64,000 nucleotides of DNA, from assembly GCF_009729055.1 (NCBI RefSeq), contig NZ_CP045484.1, positions 1,054,001 through 1,118,000 of the forward strand, given 5' to 3'. Of the stretch, positions 49,382-57,739 are shown piece by piece; position 1 is the first letter of the stretch; each line of letters begins with the position of its first letter. Source of the DNA: Sulfurisphaera ohwakuensis (lineage in GTDB: Archaea; Thermoproteota; Thermoprotei_A; Sulfolobales; Sulfolobaceae). The position numbers and the translations under genes were made by a program. The notes under the pieces are model-generated. The model did not search any database and was not told the DNA's origin. It saw only the letters and a list, made by a program, of their open reading frames with translations.

Positions 49382-49491
49382 AAAAATAATGTTTAATTGA
49401 CTACTTAATTAATTTTTTCCTAAATCAAAAGTTGTATTGAAAAGAGAATATTGGGAAAAAGTTTATAATCAATAAAAATGAGGTAAAGGTC

Positions 49492-49704
49492 ATGAAACTA
49501 GACAAAATTGGACTTGTATTAATTGCACTCTCAGCAATTATACTAATAATTGGAGGAGTATTCTTTGCAATGGCAGCAATGCCCCATACAGCAGTAAGTA
49601 CTACCTCGACATCAACAACTAGTACAACAACAACTTCAAGTACTAGTTCCACAAGCACTACCTCGACATCAACTTCTACTTCATCATCCCCAGTCTGGGC
49701 TTAA
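49492..49704 (+). CDS. Small membrane-anchored Ser/Thr-rich secreted protein
   Basis: A 70-residue protein with a basic start (MKLDKIG), one hydrophobic segment (about 7-30), and then a tail of about 35 residues made almost only of Ser and Thr, ending SSSPVWA. It follows the same plan as the protein at 22954-23211: anchor, low-complexity hydroxyl-rich tail and a C-terminal Trp. The coding DNA is tandemly repetitive (acctcgacatcaac units at about 49606 and 49660). A glycosylated cell-surface stalk is one possibility. Confidence 0.6.
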   Translation: MKLDKIGLVLIALSAIILIIGGVFFAMAAMPHTAVSTTSTSTTSTTTTSSTSSTSTTSTSTSTSSSPVWA

Positions 49705-49848
49705 AAGTGAAGATAAAAGGGAAGATTTCTATAAAATATAGTTTTTTATGATAATTATAAAATAATAAAAGGACTAGATTGTAGATGGAACAAGGTATAT
49801 TTTACATTGGAAAATGTTATTTCCCCCTAAATTTACGATGAGAAAGAC

Positions 49849-50643
49849 CTAGAACAACGGTTTGAAGAATCTTTTTCTTTCATAAATCCAATCTTCACTT
49901 TCCTCATGACATTCTATATTATATTTTTTACAGTAGCTTAATATATTCTCTTTAACTTTTTTCCACCACTCTGTATCACCTTCTTTATATTTTAACCCTC
50001 TGTAAAATCTGAACTTATCAAATACTATCCTAGTTTTACTACCTGAAATTTCCTCTATTACACTTTCGATCTCATGATCGTTAAATCCCTTGATTATAGG
50101 CCCTAAAAAGAGCCAAGTTTCAATGCTTTCTTCACTGAGTCTTTCTAATGCCCTAATTCTTGCCTTAGGAGGAGGTGCGTTAGGCTCTAATTCTTTCCAC
50201 CTTTCTAAACTCGTTACAGTAAATCCAACATCAATTTTCTTCTTATTCTGTATCAAAATATCTAAATCCCTTAATACTAAAGGAGACTTTGTCTGTATTG
50301 AAACTCTAAAGTTATGACTAAGGAGAAGTGAAATACTTTCTCTGGTAATCTTCTTTAAAGCCTCTATTGGCTGATAAGGATCAGTTATTGTTGATACGCC
50401 AACTGTTCCTTTTCTCTTTAAAAATACTTCTTTTCTAAGAATTTCTAATAAATTCTCCTTAACAATTATTACCTTACCCCAATTTAATGATGCTTCTTCA
50501 TTAGGAGTAAAATTGGGAGCATAACAATAAGTACATGAATAAGCACAGCCTAAGTAAGGGTTTAAGCTATAGTCTAATTCCTTTAATCTCGACTTACTTA
50601 AGGCTGTTTTAACCCTAATACTCTTTACGATAATTTCAACCAC
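49849..50643 (-). CDS. Radical SAM protein, SplB-like (COG1533)
   Basis: A 264-residue radical SAM enzyme with LGCAYSCTYCYAP (CxxxCxxC) near residue 32 and the segment STITDPYQPIEALKKITR, typical of the spore photoproduct lyase-related group COG1533. Members of this group outside true SplB have unclear substrates. It starts 12 nt after the stop of the NreA-like gene and probably forms an operon with it. The pairing with a DNA-damage response protein favours a role in nucleic acid repair, though this is inference. Confidence 0.85.
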   Translation of the reverse strand: MVEIIVKSIRVKTALSKSRLKELDYSLNPYLGCAYSCTYCYAPNFTPNEEASLNWGKVIIVKENLLEILRKEVFLKRKGTVGVSTITDPYQPIEALKKITRESISLLLSHNFRVSIQTKSPLVLRDLDILIQNKKKIDVGFTVTSLERWKELEPNAPPPKARIRALERLSEESIETWLFLGPIIKGFNDHEIESVIEEISGSKTRIVFDKFRFYRGLKYKEGDTEWWKKVKENILSYCKKYNIECHEESEDWIYERKRFFKPLF

Positions 50644-50655
50644 CTAATTCCCAAA

Positions 50656-51858
50656 TTACTTCAACCATCTGGTTATTTTTTCTCTAGATAATAAGGATCT
50701 CTTAAGCCATCTGTTTATATCAGACTTCATTATATCCTTAACGAAAGTGATAGCATCTTCTACTCTATCAAAAATAATGGGCTTCTGTTTAAAGAGTTCT
50801 CTAATATTCTCTCTTACAAACCAAACACCAATAGGTAAATTAAAACCTTCGTATATTTCCCTCCATAAAATTGCGGTAGCTTGCCTTTTTCTAGATGCCA
50901 AAAACTCTGAGACTGCTAATCTTGAAGCATAGTAGCACCCTCCAATTTTTGGATAATCATCCCTTCCTTTATAACCCTCATTATCTACTTCTATTTCAAT
51001 GCTTTTACCCCATTTATTCCAAGTACTACCTGGAAACCAGGCTTCCCCCCATTCAAAACTCCAATATCCCGATACTAGTATGGCTATAAATAGGTTTTTT
51101 CTGAAACTCCTAACGTATACTTCAACCTTATCTACACTCTCATACTGTTTTATTTTTTCAATTAAATTATCAGAAATTGTTTTATCAACAGCTGTTATAC
51201 TCCACCTAGTAGGGACTAATCTTCTCTTTACTCCAATTCCTCCAACACTTAATATCTTAGCTATTTTCTCCACATCAACACCATAATCGTAAAGTGTTAC
51301 AATCCCCTCTTCGGCCTTTAGGTCTTTATCAAAATAGACCTTTTCAACTATCTTTAAGGGTTGAGAATCTTCATCAATCCTAATTTTCTCTAGAGGTGCT
51401 GAAGGACCTAAAGGTGGTAAATTGTCATCTAAAATCTTTCCAGAAGGAGACCTCTTTAAGGATAATTCTATGGTTACGGGTTTTGAGGAGATTGCTAAAG
51501 TTTGAATATCTAATAATACTCTGTCTGGATCATTAGCCGAGCTAACGTGATATTTTATTCCTCCTCTAATTAACGAAAATCTTGTTGATAGGAAATCGTC
51601 TAAACTGGAATTAAGCCAAAACTTAGGATCTTCATAGTGACTAGTATCTCCTAACGTTGGAGGTGTTGAAGGATAAACGAATATTTTAGGGTAACTACTT
51701 CTTCCAACAAATACGGTAGGTGGAGAAGAACCATAAACTCTCGTTTTCAGCAAATTAATTTTTTCTTTTACTCTAACTGATACTAACAAAGGACAATAGG
51801 TTAGACCACACAAGTATTTAGAAGCTTTACATTTAACGCAAAGTTCTGGCTTTATCAC
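50656..51858 (-). CDS. Nre-family DNA repair protein (NreA-like)
   Basis: A 400-residue archaeal Nre protein. The N-terminal zinc motif is CVKCKASKYLCGLTYCP, followed by the conserved SSPPTVFVGRSSYPKIFVYP and, mid-protein, VKRRLVPTRWSITAVDKT. Nre proteins of haloarchaea act in repair of mitomycin-type damage together with PCNA through a C-terminal PIP box. Here the C-terminus ends SREKITRWLK, and I see no clear PIP motif. It is the first gene of an operon with a radical SAM protein. Confidence 0.88.
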   Translation of the reverse strand: MIKPELCVKCKASKYLCGLTYCPLLVSVRVKEKINLLKTRVYGSSPPTVFVGRSSYPKIFVYPSTPPTLGDTSHYEDPKFWLNSSLDDFLSTRFSLIRGGIKYHVSSANDPDRVLLDIQTLAISSKPVTIELSLKRSPSGKILDDNLPPLGPSAPLEKIRIDEDSQPLKIVEKVYFDKDLKAEEGIVTLYDYGVDVEKIAKILSVGGIGVKRRLVPTRWSITAVDKTISDNLIEKIKQYESVDKVEVYVRSFRKNLFIAILVSGYWSFEWGEAWFPGSTWNKWGKSIEIEVDNEGYKGRDDYPKIGGCYYASRLAVSEFLASRKRQATAILWREIYEGFNLPIGVWFVRENIRELFKQKPIIFDRVEDAITFVKDIMKSDINRWLKRSLLSREKITRWLK

Positions 51859-52495
51859 TGTGTTTATGTTATTGAAGAAGTATAAAAGTTGTATTATATA
51901 ATAGATTGAGTATTACGATTTTTCCCCTTATTTCTAACAGCTATAGAAATGTATTGGAAATAACTTATAATATTTTTGTATCTTTCTCCTTAAAGTGTCA
52001 TGTTGATCTTATCGCATAAGTTTCAATTGGTTCTAAGGTTATTATGCTAATTCTCATTTGGAGAAAGGATATTGTATAGTAACATCAAAACTTGAGCTCT
52101 TTCACCCAAAAACTTTTTGGGAAAGAGCTATATCTAGTCTTAATTCTCCACGTGTATTACGCAAGGAGTATAATACTCTAAATTAAATGGAAAATACTAT
52201 AATTTCTTATGAAGTTCATCTATATTATAATTACTAAAATATATTTAATATTCTAAAAATAACTCCTTAATAAGCCAAGATAAAATCTTTTATCAATCTA
52301 TTAAATATTATTATTATGATCTAATTTATAATATTCGTTATATATATAGGACTTTATTAATATAATTAAGACATTATTTACTTAGTATTTATAAATATGG
52401 ATTTCATTATTTTTAATTTTTGGTTATTTATTTTTAGGTTTATGATGATTCACACAAACTTTATTTTACGACATTAATTCAAAAAATTATCAATG
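51859..52495. other. Gene-free region with a long hairpin at 52095-52129
   Basis: At 52095-52129 the sequence agctcttt...aaagagct with an inner cccaaaaa...tttttggg pair forms a 16-bp stem with a 2-nt bulge. The hairpin and the 50 bp after it resemble 57005-57100. I see no gene here. Confidence 0.5.
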
Positions 52496-52555
52496 TTTTG
52501 ACTCTTTCTGTGAGTCAAAATTACATAAATTTGACTCATAATAAGAGTCAAATTT
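52496..52555 (+). promoter_or_regulatory. Tandem palindromic operators before the intact ATPase gene
   Basis: Two palindromes share the core ttgactc/gagtcaa. The first has 9-bp arms (52496-52504 and 52512-52520) and the second has 11-bp arms (52527-52537 and 52545-52555), both with 7-nt spacers and centres 33 bp apart, about three helical turns. The second touches the TATA box (aatttattta, about 52551-52560) 26 bp before the ATG at 52582. This fits repression, perhaps by the ATPase itself through its winged helix. Confidence 0.75.
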
Positions 52556-52581
52556 ATTTAAGAATTAGTCGAAGTTAGTAT

Positions 52582-53868
52582 ATGAATAGGGAACTAATTC
52601 TGAAAGCATTGATTGATTGGAACTTTTGGTATAAGGATCAATTTACGGGCTATCTAAGAGAAGATTATGTAAAAGAAATTTTGAGTATTATTAACAGCTG
52701 GTATATCGCAAGCGTGTTAGGAGTTAAAAGGGCTGGAAAGTCTACAATATTAAATCAAGTAGCTAAAAAAATGATTGAGAGTGGAGTAGATCCTTTTGAT
52801 ATTTTGATTGTTAACTTTGAAGATGGAAGGCTAGCAAGTGTTCAAAACGTTGAAGATTTATTTAGATTATATGAAATATACCTTGAGATTAAGAGAAAAA
52901 AAGATAGTAAACCTTACATATTTCTTGATGAAATACAGAGGATTAATGGATGGGAAGGATTTGCCAGATCCTTAATAGACAGAAAAGAAGCTTTCGTAAT
53001 AGTTTCCGGCTCAACTTCAGATTTAATAAGCGATAATGTTAGGAAAAAGTTAGCGGGTAGGCATGTGGTAATAAGAGTTTATCCTTTATCTTTTAAAGAA
53101 TATCTTAATTTTAAGGGTTTAAATTTACATAATGAAGTTGACATTATAGCAAGAGAATCTGAAATAAAATCTTATTTTAATGAATATTTAACTTACGGAG
53201 GATTTCCTGGTATAGTTAACAGTAATGTTAAAGAACAACTTTTATCGGCACTATATGAAGACATAATAGTAAGGGATGTAATAACGCCTTGTAAGATCAA
53301 GGAGGTTGATAAGCTACGATTATTATCGCTATACTATATCTCTAATGTAGGGAATAGGGTAAGACTAAGGAATGTTTCAAGGCAGCTTCAAATTCCTTTA
53401 AGGACTGTTCAGAGGTTCACTCAATGTCTCATTAGGGCTAATTTGATTTATTTTGTCAACCCTTTATCTCCTAATCTTTCAGTTATGACTAGAGCTGAGA
53501 AAAAAGTTTATGTAGTGGATCAAGGTTTAGCCAACGTTATCGGTTATAGATTAAATTCTAATTTAGGTTCCCTGTTAGAAAACCTAGTATTCGTAGAGTT
53601 AGTTAGAAGATATGGTGAAGAAAATGTGTTTTATTATCGAGGTAAAAGGGGTGAAGTAGATTTCGTAATAAAGGAGAAGGATTCGGTGAAAGAAGCTTAT
53701 CAAGTTACGTATTATTTAAATGAAAGAGAGTATAAGGGTGTTGAGGAACTTTTAAAGTGGAATATACCCGTTAAATTTCTCACATTCGATGAGGAAAGAG
53801 AGACTAATATAAAGGGGAAGAACATTAACGTATTGAAGATCTGGAAGTGGTTATTGAACAATAAATAG
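52582..53868 (+). CDS. AAA_14/DUF4143 ATPase with winged helix and nuclease-like end
   Basis: A 428-residue P-loop protein: Walker A GVKRAGKST (residues 47-55), Walker B PYIFLDEIQRINGWEGF near 113, sensor VIVSGSTSDLIS, a winged-helix segment (NVSRQLQIPLRTVQRFTQCL) near 268, and a C-terminal DUF4143 domain. That domain contains LLENLVFVELVRRYG and RGKRGEVDFVIKE, the E...D-x-V-I-K pattern of a PD-(D/E)xK-like fold. These proteins are frequent in archaea and some bacteria; functions are poorly known. It is intact, unlike its paralogue at 44284-45847, and carries its own palindromic operators. Confidence 0.85.
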   Translation: MNRELILKALIDWNFWYKDQFTGYLREDYVKEILSIINSWYIASVLGVKRAGKSTILNQVAKKMIESGVDPFDILIVNFEDGRLASVQNVEDLFRLYEIYLEIKRKKDSKPYIFLDEIQRINGWEGFARSLIDRKEAFVIVSGSTSDLISDNVRKKLAGRHVVIRVYPLSFKEYLNFKGLNLHNEVDIIARESEIKSYFNEYLTYGGFPGIVNSNVKEQLLSALYEDIIVRDVITPCKIKEVDKLRLLSLYYISNVGNRVRLRNVSRQLQIPLRTVQRFTQCLIRANLIYFVNPLSPNLSVMTRAEKKVYVVDQGLANVIGYRLNSNLGSLLENLVFVELVRRYGEENVFYYRGKRGEVDFVIKEKDSVKEAYQVTYYLNEREYKGVEELLKWNIPVKFLTFDEERETNIKGKNINVLKIWKWLLNNK

Positions 53869-54182
53869 TGTAGTACAACTTGATCTTAAAACTATAAAAA
53901 CTTTTACGTAACTTTCAAATTGCCTCTATCTAATATTTTATGTTAACTAGTATTTATTTTGGAAATTGGACATTCCTTAATTCTCTCATAAAAACTACAT
54001 TCTCTGTTAAGATAACTAATTGTGATTTGATCTACCTAAAGTAGAAACTTTATGATGTAAGCGTTGACTCCTAAGTTCTGAAATTCTCATAAAATACTGC
54101 TTAAATTATGTTTGAAGGGTAATAATATACATGAAGTATTGCGAAGTTAGAGAAAGTCTTAAGGTCTTAAAGGCATGTTTTC
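53869..54182. other. Gene-free gap, 314 bp
   Basis: I see no coding frame or RNA between the ATPase stop and the disrupted MNT gene end. Confidence 0.5.
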
Positions 54183-54352
54183 CTAGTCAAAACTTATTTT
54201 GCACTTCCTAATAGTCCTACCAACAATAAATTTACCATAAGGTAACTCAAGTACTGCACCATATTTCCTTATCTCTTTACTCCAACTTTCTATTTTTTCA
54301 TAAGCATTTATCTCATCATATGCGACACAGTAGGCTATAGATACCGTTTGCC
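54183..54352 (-). pseudogene. 3' part of an MNT nucleotidyltransferase gene split by IS607
   Basis: The minus frame reads QTVSIAYCVAYDEINAYEKI ... EIRKYGAVLELPYGKFIVG and stops at the TAG at 54183-54185. It has no start of its own. Joined to the 5' part ending LALGTVLMG at 56269, it restores one continuous frame, giving a protein of about 151 residues with the expected helical end of a small nucleotidyltransferase. Confidence 0.75.
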
Positions 54353-54353
54353 C

Positions 54354-55592
54354 CTACACCTTCATTTCAATCATTTTATCTTCAATCATGATCTGGTGTA
54401 GGGACTTAGCCCTCAACCACCTACCAAGCTTAACGGTAAGTGGGTCATGGGACTCCTTAGAGCCCAACGGCACGGGGCTCACATCTCCAGCCCTCCTCAG
54501 CAAGTTATACAAAGCTACAACATCCCTATGCCACCTCTCTTTACCAATCTCACAAACACCAACCCTTGGGGCATTGCCCCCATCGGGTTGGTAAACGATT
54601 TTTGACCCGTGGACTGGGCAAGTTGAAGAAGTGTAAGAGGGATTAACCAAAATTACTGGAACACCGAATTCCCTAGCCTTCTCCACAACGGCATTCTTCA
54701 TGGAAGAAAACGCTGAACGATAAATCCTCAACCTAAGTTGAGAGTCCCTCACGTCCTTAACCATGTGTTCTGGAGTATTTCTCGGCAAGTCCTCAAGAAC
54801 TATAGCACTCCCACTCTCAAACGCCTCCATAACAACAAGCTTAGCAAACTTCCTTCTAACATCCACCTTCTTATCCCCCTCCCTCAACTTCCTCAATTTT
54901 CTCTTAACATCCCTATCCTTAGTTGACCTCCCAGTAGTAATTTTCCTCCTCCTATACTCATAGCCCAAGGTGATTTTCTTGGTGTTAGTCTCTAAAAGGA
55001 TCGGTTTTCCATCAACTAATACAGAGACCGAATTCTCATTAAGATCAATTGGGATAAATACTTTAGGCTCGTAAGGTTTAGGCTCGTCCTTCTTAAAGAT
55101 GATGTAGAGTTCTACTACGTTACCCTTCAATAGCTTAAACCTAGCCTCACTTGCAATCCTCCAACCTTGATTGTAATACCTCCAAAATATTTTGGGGAAG
55201 AGTGGAGATAGGTAAACCCTACCTCGTTTTGTAGCTATCGAGATTTTATCAAGGCTAAACTTCCATAAATGATCATCAAGATGTACAGTCACTCTCCTTA
55301 TTATAGGTCTGTCAGTGTAAGCCCTACCCCTCCCCTTCATCTTCTCAAAACTATCTAACCTCTCACTTGCGTCTTCGCAAGCAGTGTAAATGTAGTGCGA
55401 TGGTAAGTCCTTGTGTTTCTCCCTTTCCTCTTTATAAATCCCAGCTTTAATCCTAGTGAAGGATGTAGTTTTTCTTGTTAGCCCGTATTCTATAGCATCA
55501 TGTAATACCTCACTATACTCTTCCTCAACTTCCTTGAGCTTGTTGTAAGTCTTGTAGTCTACTTTAACCCTCAACTTTACTGTCCTCTCCAC
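54354..55592 (-). CDS. tnpB: TnpB RNA-guided nuclease of IS607 element
   Basis: A 412-residue TnpB, full length. RuvC residues are D in FIPIDLNENSVSVLVDG near 190, E in AIVLEDLPRN near 290 and D in ERWHRDVVALYNLL near 367. The zinc-finger region is reduced: CPVHGSK and VCEIGK keep two cysteines and one histidine where four cysteines are usual. TnpB cuts DNA guided by an RNA from the element end and helps keep the element at its site. It overlaps tnpA by 29 nt. An RNA guide would come from the tnpB 3' end and right flank, here about 54300-54500; I cannot fold it by eye with certainty. Confidence 0.9.
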   Translation of the reverse strand: MERTVKLRVKVDYKTYNKLKEVEEEYSEVLHDAIEYGLTRKTTSFTRIKAGIYKEEREKHKDLPSHYIYTACEDASERLDSFEKMKGRGRAYTDRPIIRRVTVHLDDHLWKFSLDKISIATKRGRVYLSPLFPKIFWRYYNQGWRIASEARFKLLKGNVVELYIIFKKDEPKPYEPKVFIPIDLNENSVSVLVDGKPILLETNTKKITLGYEYRRRKITTGRSTKDRDVKRKLRKLREGDKKVDVRRKFAKLVVMEAFESGSAIVLEDLPRNTPEHMVKDVRDSQLRLRIYRSAFSSMKNAVVEKAREFGVPVILVNPSYTSSTCPVHGSKIVYQPDGGNAPRVGVCEIGKERWHRDVVALYNLLRRAGDVSPVPLGSKESHDPLTVKLGRWLRAKSLHQIMIEDKMIEMKV

Positions 55593-56220
55593 TTAATTCA
55601 CCTATCAGGTTTTTTACACCTTGCACAAATAACGTCTTCTTATGACTCCTCATACCGTAGATCTTCCCAGCGAATGAGGTTATGATTGAGATTAAGTCTT
55701 CTACAAGTTCCTGTGTTGCTTCCTTGGATTCTTCACCGAGTACTACCTCTATCCTAACTCCTATAGCTGAAAAGAACTCCTCCAGGTACTCAAAGCCGAA
55801 ACGTGTTAGCCTATCCTTGTATGTTATTAGTACGACGTCCACACTCTTCCCTTCTACTAGTTTAAATAGTTTTAGTAGTCCCTTCCTCTGGGTGTTCAGC
55901 CCGCTGGCAATGTCCTTCAAGACTTCAACTACTTTGTAACCCTTTGCTGTTGCATAGTTTGTTAGGTAGTTTATTTGCTTCTCCAAATCTTCTTTTTGGT
56001 CTGCCGAGGAGACCCTAGCATAGATTACTGCCCTAGTTTCCTCCCTCCTCTCCAAGTATTTCTTTACCTCACTGTAGGGTATCCTATACTTCCCACCCTC
56101 AGTCATTACTGCCCTTATTTTACCTTCCCTAATCCATCGTAGGAGTGTTGAGTATGATATGCCGAGTAGTTGGCAAGCCTCCTTAGGTCTTAATAGCCTC
56201 TCCACAAATTTAGTTGACAA
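55564..56220 (-). CDS. tnpA: TnpA serine recombinase of IS607 element
   Basis: A 218-residue IS607-type transposase with the reversed domain order of this family: an N-terminal MerR-like helix-turn-helix (LRPKEACQLLGISYSTLLRW ... GKYRIPYSEV) and then a resolvase domain with the catalytic serine in VIYARVSSADQKEDLEKQ near residue 68 and the Arg-containing segment YKDRLTRFGFE. It catalyses insertion and excision at GG dinucleotides. All key residues are present, so the element may be active. Confidence 0.92.
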   Translation of the reverse strand: MSTKFVERLLRPKEACQLLGISYSTLLRWIREGKIRAVMTEGGKYRIPYSEVKKYLERREETRAVIYARVSSADQKEDLEKQINYLTNYATAKGYKVVEVLKDIASGLNTQRKGLLKLFKLVEGKSVDVVLITYKDRLTRFGFEYLEEFFSAIGVRIEVVLGEESKEATQELVEDLISIITSFAGKIYGMRSHKKTLFVQGVKNLIGELSGEDSKVEG

Positions 56221-56244
56221 TAAACGAATATAAAAAGATTTCTA

Positions 56245-56553
56245 TTAACATGAAAAAGAATTCAGCCCCATTAAAACGGTTCCTAGTGCTAGGTTATTTT
56301 CAAATTCTGTATTTGTCATTATGACAGTATCAAGATGAATGTTCGTATCTTTAAGAAACCTTAGCCTGCTTTCACTAAAGTTTAATCCTTTTGCTTTATC
56401 CTTTACAATAATTAATACATCCAAATCTGAATCCTTCTTATATTTACCTATAACTCTGCTACCAAAGAATATTATTGAGAGGACTCCCTCTTTTCTTAGC
56501 AAAAGTGTTGCTTTTCTAAATAATTCCATATTTTCTAAGATAATTCTCTGCAA
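56245..56553 (-). pseudogene. 5' part of MNT nucleotidyltransferase (antitoxin) gene
   Basis: The product starts MQRIILENMELFRKA (or at the internal MELF, 56529). It carries the MNT motif FFGSRVIGKYKKDSDLDVLI, a GSxxxG...SDxD pattern that in HEPN/MNT pairs transfers AMP to the HEPN toxin. The native frame runs to LALGTVLMG at about 56269; the last residues (LNSFSC) come from the IS607 end. The missing end lies at 54183-54352. The gene overlaps the upstream HEPN gene, as usual in these pairs. The truncated product keeps the catalytic loop but lacks the C-terminal third. Confidence 0.85.
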
Positions 56554-56944
56554 TTCTAATCACCTCATCAGAATATTTTATTCCTTGTACACACATCTCT
56601 TCGGTAACAAATTCTTCTGGAGTGGTTACACTATTTCCATTAAAGAATGGATATCTAGACATGTTCCACGCACCAGAAAGATAATCTAATGCATTCAAAA
56701 TTATGTCAAGATCTTCTCCAAGATCCTGTAAATTGTTTGAAGCTTCTGCTATAATATCATATTCTTTCTTATATATCAATTTTACTTCTAACATAGCTTT
56801 TACACTTTTTTCCACAGACTGTTGAGAGTAAAAGAAGCATTCCGGATAATCTTTAAGTTCTAAAGCTCTCTTAGCCCTAATATTATCCTTTTTCGCTATA
56901 TTTAAGAAAGCCCTAGCATATTCTCTGAACTTTGGTAGAATCAC
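56516..56944 (-). CDS. HEPN-domain protein (toxin of a HEPN/MNT pair)
   Basis: A 142-residue helical HEPN protein starting at GTG 56944. The core helix is ECFFYSQQSVEKSVKAMLEV, followed by LDYLSGAWNMSRYPFFNG. The protein contains no histidine, so the RNase motif R-x4-6-H of active HEPN toxins is missing; the RYP segment is where other family members often have related residues. It overlaps the MNT gene by 38 nt. Loss of the antitoxin to IS607 may be tolerated because this HEPN is not an active RNase, or the pair may have another role. Confidence 0.85.
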   Translation of the reverse strand: MILPKFREYARAFLNIAKKDNIRAKRALELKDYPECFFYSQQSVEKSVKAMLEVKLIYKKEYDIIAEASNNLQDLGEDLDIILNALDYLSGAWNMSRYPFFNGNSVTTPEEFVTEEMCVQGIKYSDEVIRIAENYLRKYGII

Positions 56945-57294
56945 AAAAAACTTTCAAAGTTAAAGAATAAATCTTTTGAGAAACATTTAGCATCAATAAT
57001 GACATAACATAAACAAAGCCTCTTTTTCTCCAACAACTTTCAAATGAAGGGTAATATCTATCACATTCTATTCATATGTATTATGCAAGGAAAGTATTAC
57101 ATGAAATGAAAATATAAATGATAAAACTTATAAATAAAATTCTTGTGATTTTTAATCGAATTACAAACGTTTTAAATATAGTAAAAATTTTATAATAAGT
57201 AGTCTTCGAATTTATGTTAGTAGTAGTACCGAAAAAGCTTAGTTTACAATATCCAAGTAAGATAATATCTGATGTTAAACTGTATTGTCTATAC
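56945..57294. other. Gene-free stretch with a repeat shared with 52085-52180
   Basis: Bases about 57005-57100 resemble 52095-52176, including tgtattatgcaagga (tgtattacgcaagga at 52153). A 73-codon minus frame at 57081-57302 has no coding support. Confidence 0.4.
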
Positions 57295-57610
57295 ACTCTC
57301 ATTTCAATTATTTTATACTTATTATATAGCGTATAGACTTAGCAATCAACCACTTGCCATGTGTGGTGGTATACAAAACATAGGATTCTACATAGGTCTG
57401 GAGGGCTCACGCGGAAATCTTAGCTGATACTATACTTGAAATATAACCTAAAAGAATTATTACTGAACACTATAGAACTCAATGATACTGTAATCATATC
57501 TTTGTTTTTTATCTTCCCTTTGCTCAAAATGATATGAGGAATTATCTTTTATTATTATAAAATTTGACATAAACTAAACACAAATAATATGAAAAAGAAT
57601 TCAACCCATA
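57295..57610 (-). mobile_element. Decayed, internally deleted IS607 derivative
   Basis: The left side (57295-57420) aligns with the tnpB 3' end of the element at 54352: catttcaattattttat..., gacttagcaatcaaccac, then ggagggctcac with many substitutions. The right side (57590-57610) matches its other end (atgaaaaagaattcaaccca versus atgaaaaagaattcagcccc). Between them only about 170 bp remain. It is a MITE-like relic of the same family, oriented the same way, about 1 kb beyond the intact element. Confidence 0.65.
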
Positions 57611-57739
57611 ATAAATCGTAAGAAGGCTGAGAAACGATAATAAAGTATGTTATAAAGTTCAATCCATTATTATTTACCTTAGATATTTGTCTTCATTTAA
57701 CTCATAAGCTTTTTTCTTCTTTATGTTAATATATTTTTA

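Larger units (their letters stand above)
54352..56268 (-). mobile_element. IS607-family element inserted in the MNT antitoxin gene
   Basis: The element carries tnpA (serine recombinase) and tnpB on the minus strand with about 50 bp beyond tnpA. On the plus strand the left flank ends ccgtttg, then cccctacacc, and the right end reads ttcagcccc, then attaaaacgg. Removing the element leaves ccgtttgccccattaaaacgg and repairs the host frame. So insertion was at a GG dinucleotide without target duplication, the known habit of IS607. Exact ends are ambiguous by 2-3 bases because of the C run. The ISC1913/ISC1926 group is likely, from memory. Confidence 0.88.

Noticed and set aside
55682-55939. Ser-rich 85-codon plus-strand frame
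   Set aside because: Shadow of the IS607 tnpA gene; the Ser bias comes from the complement of its codons.
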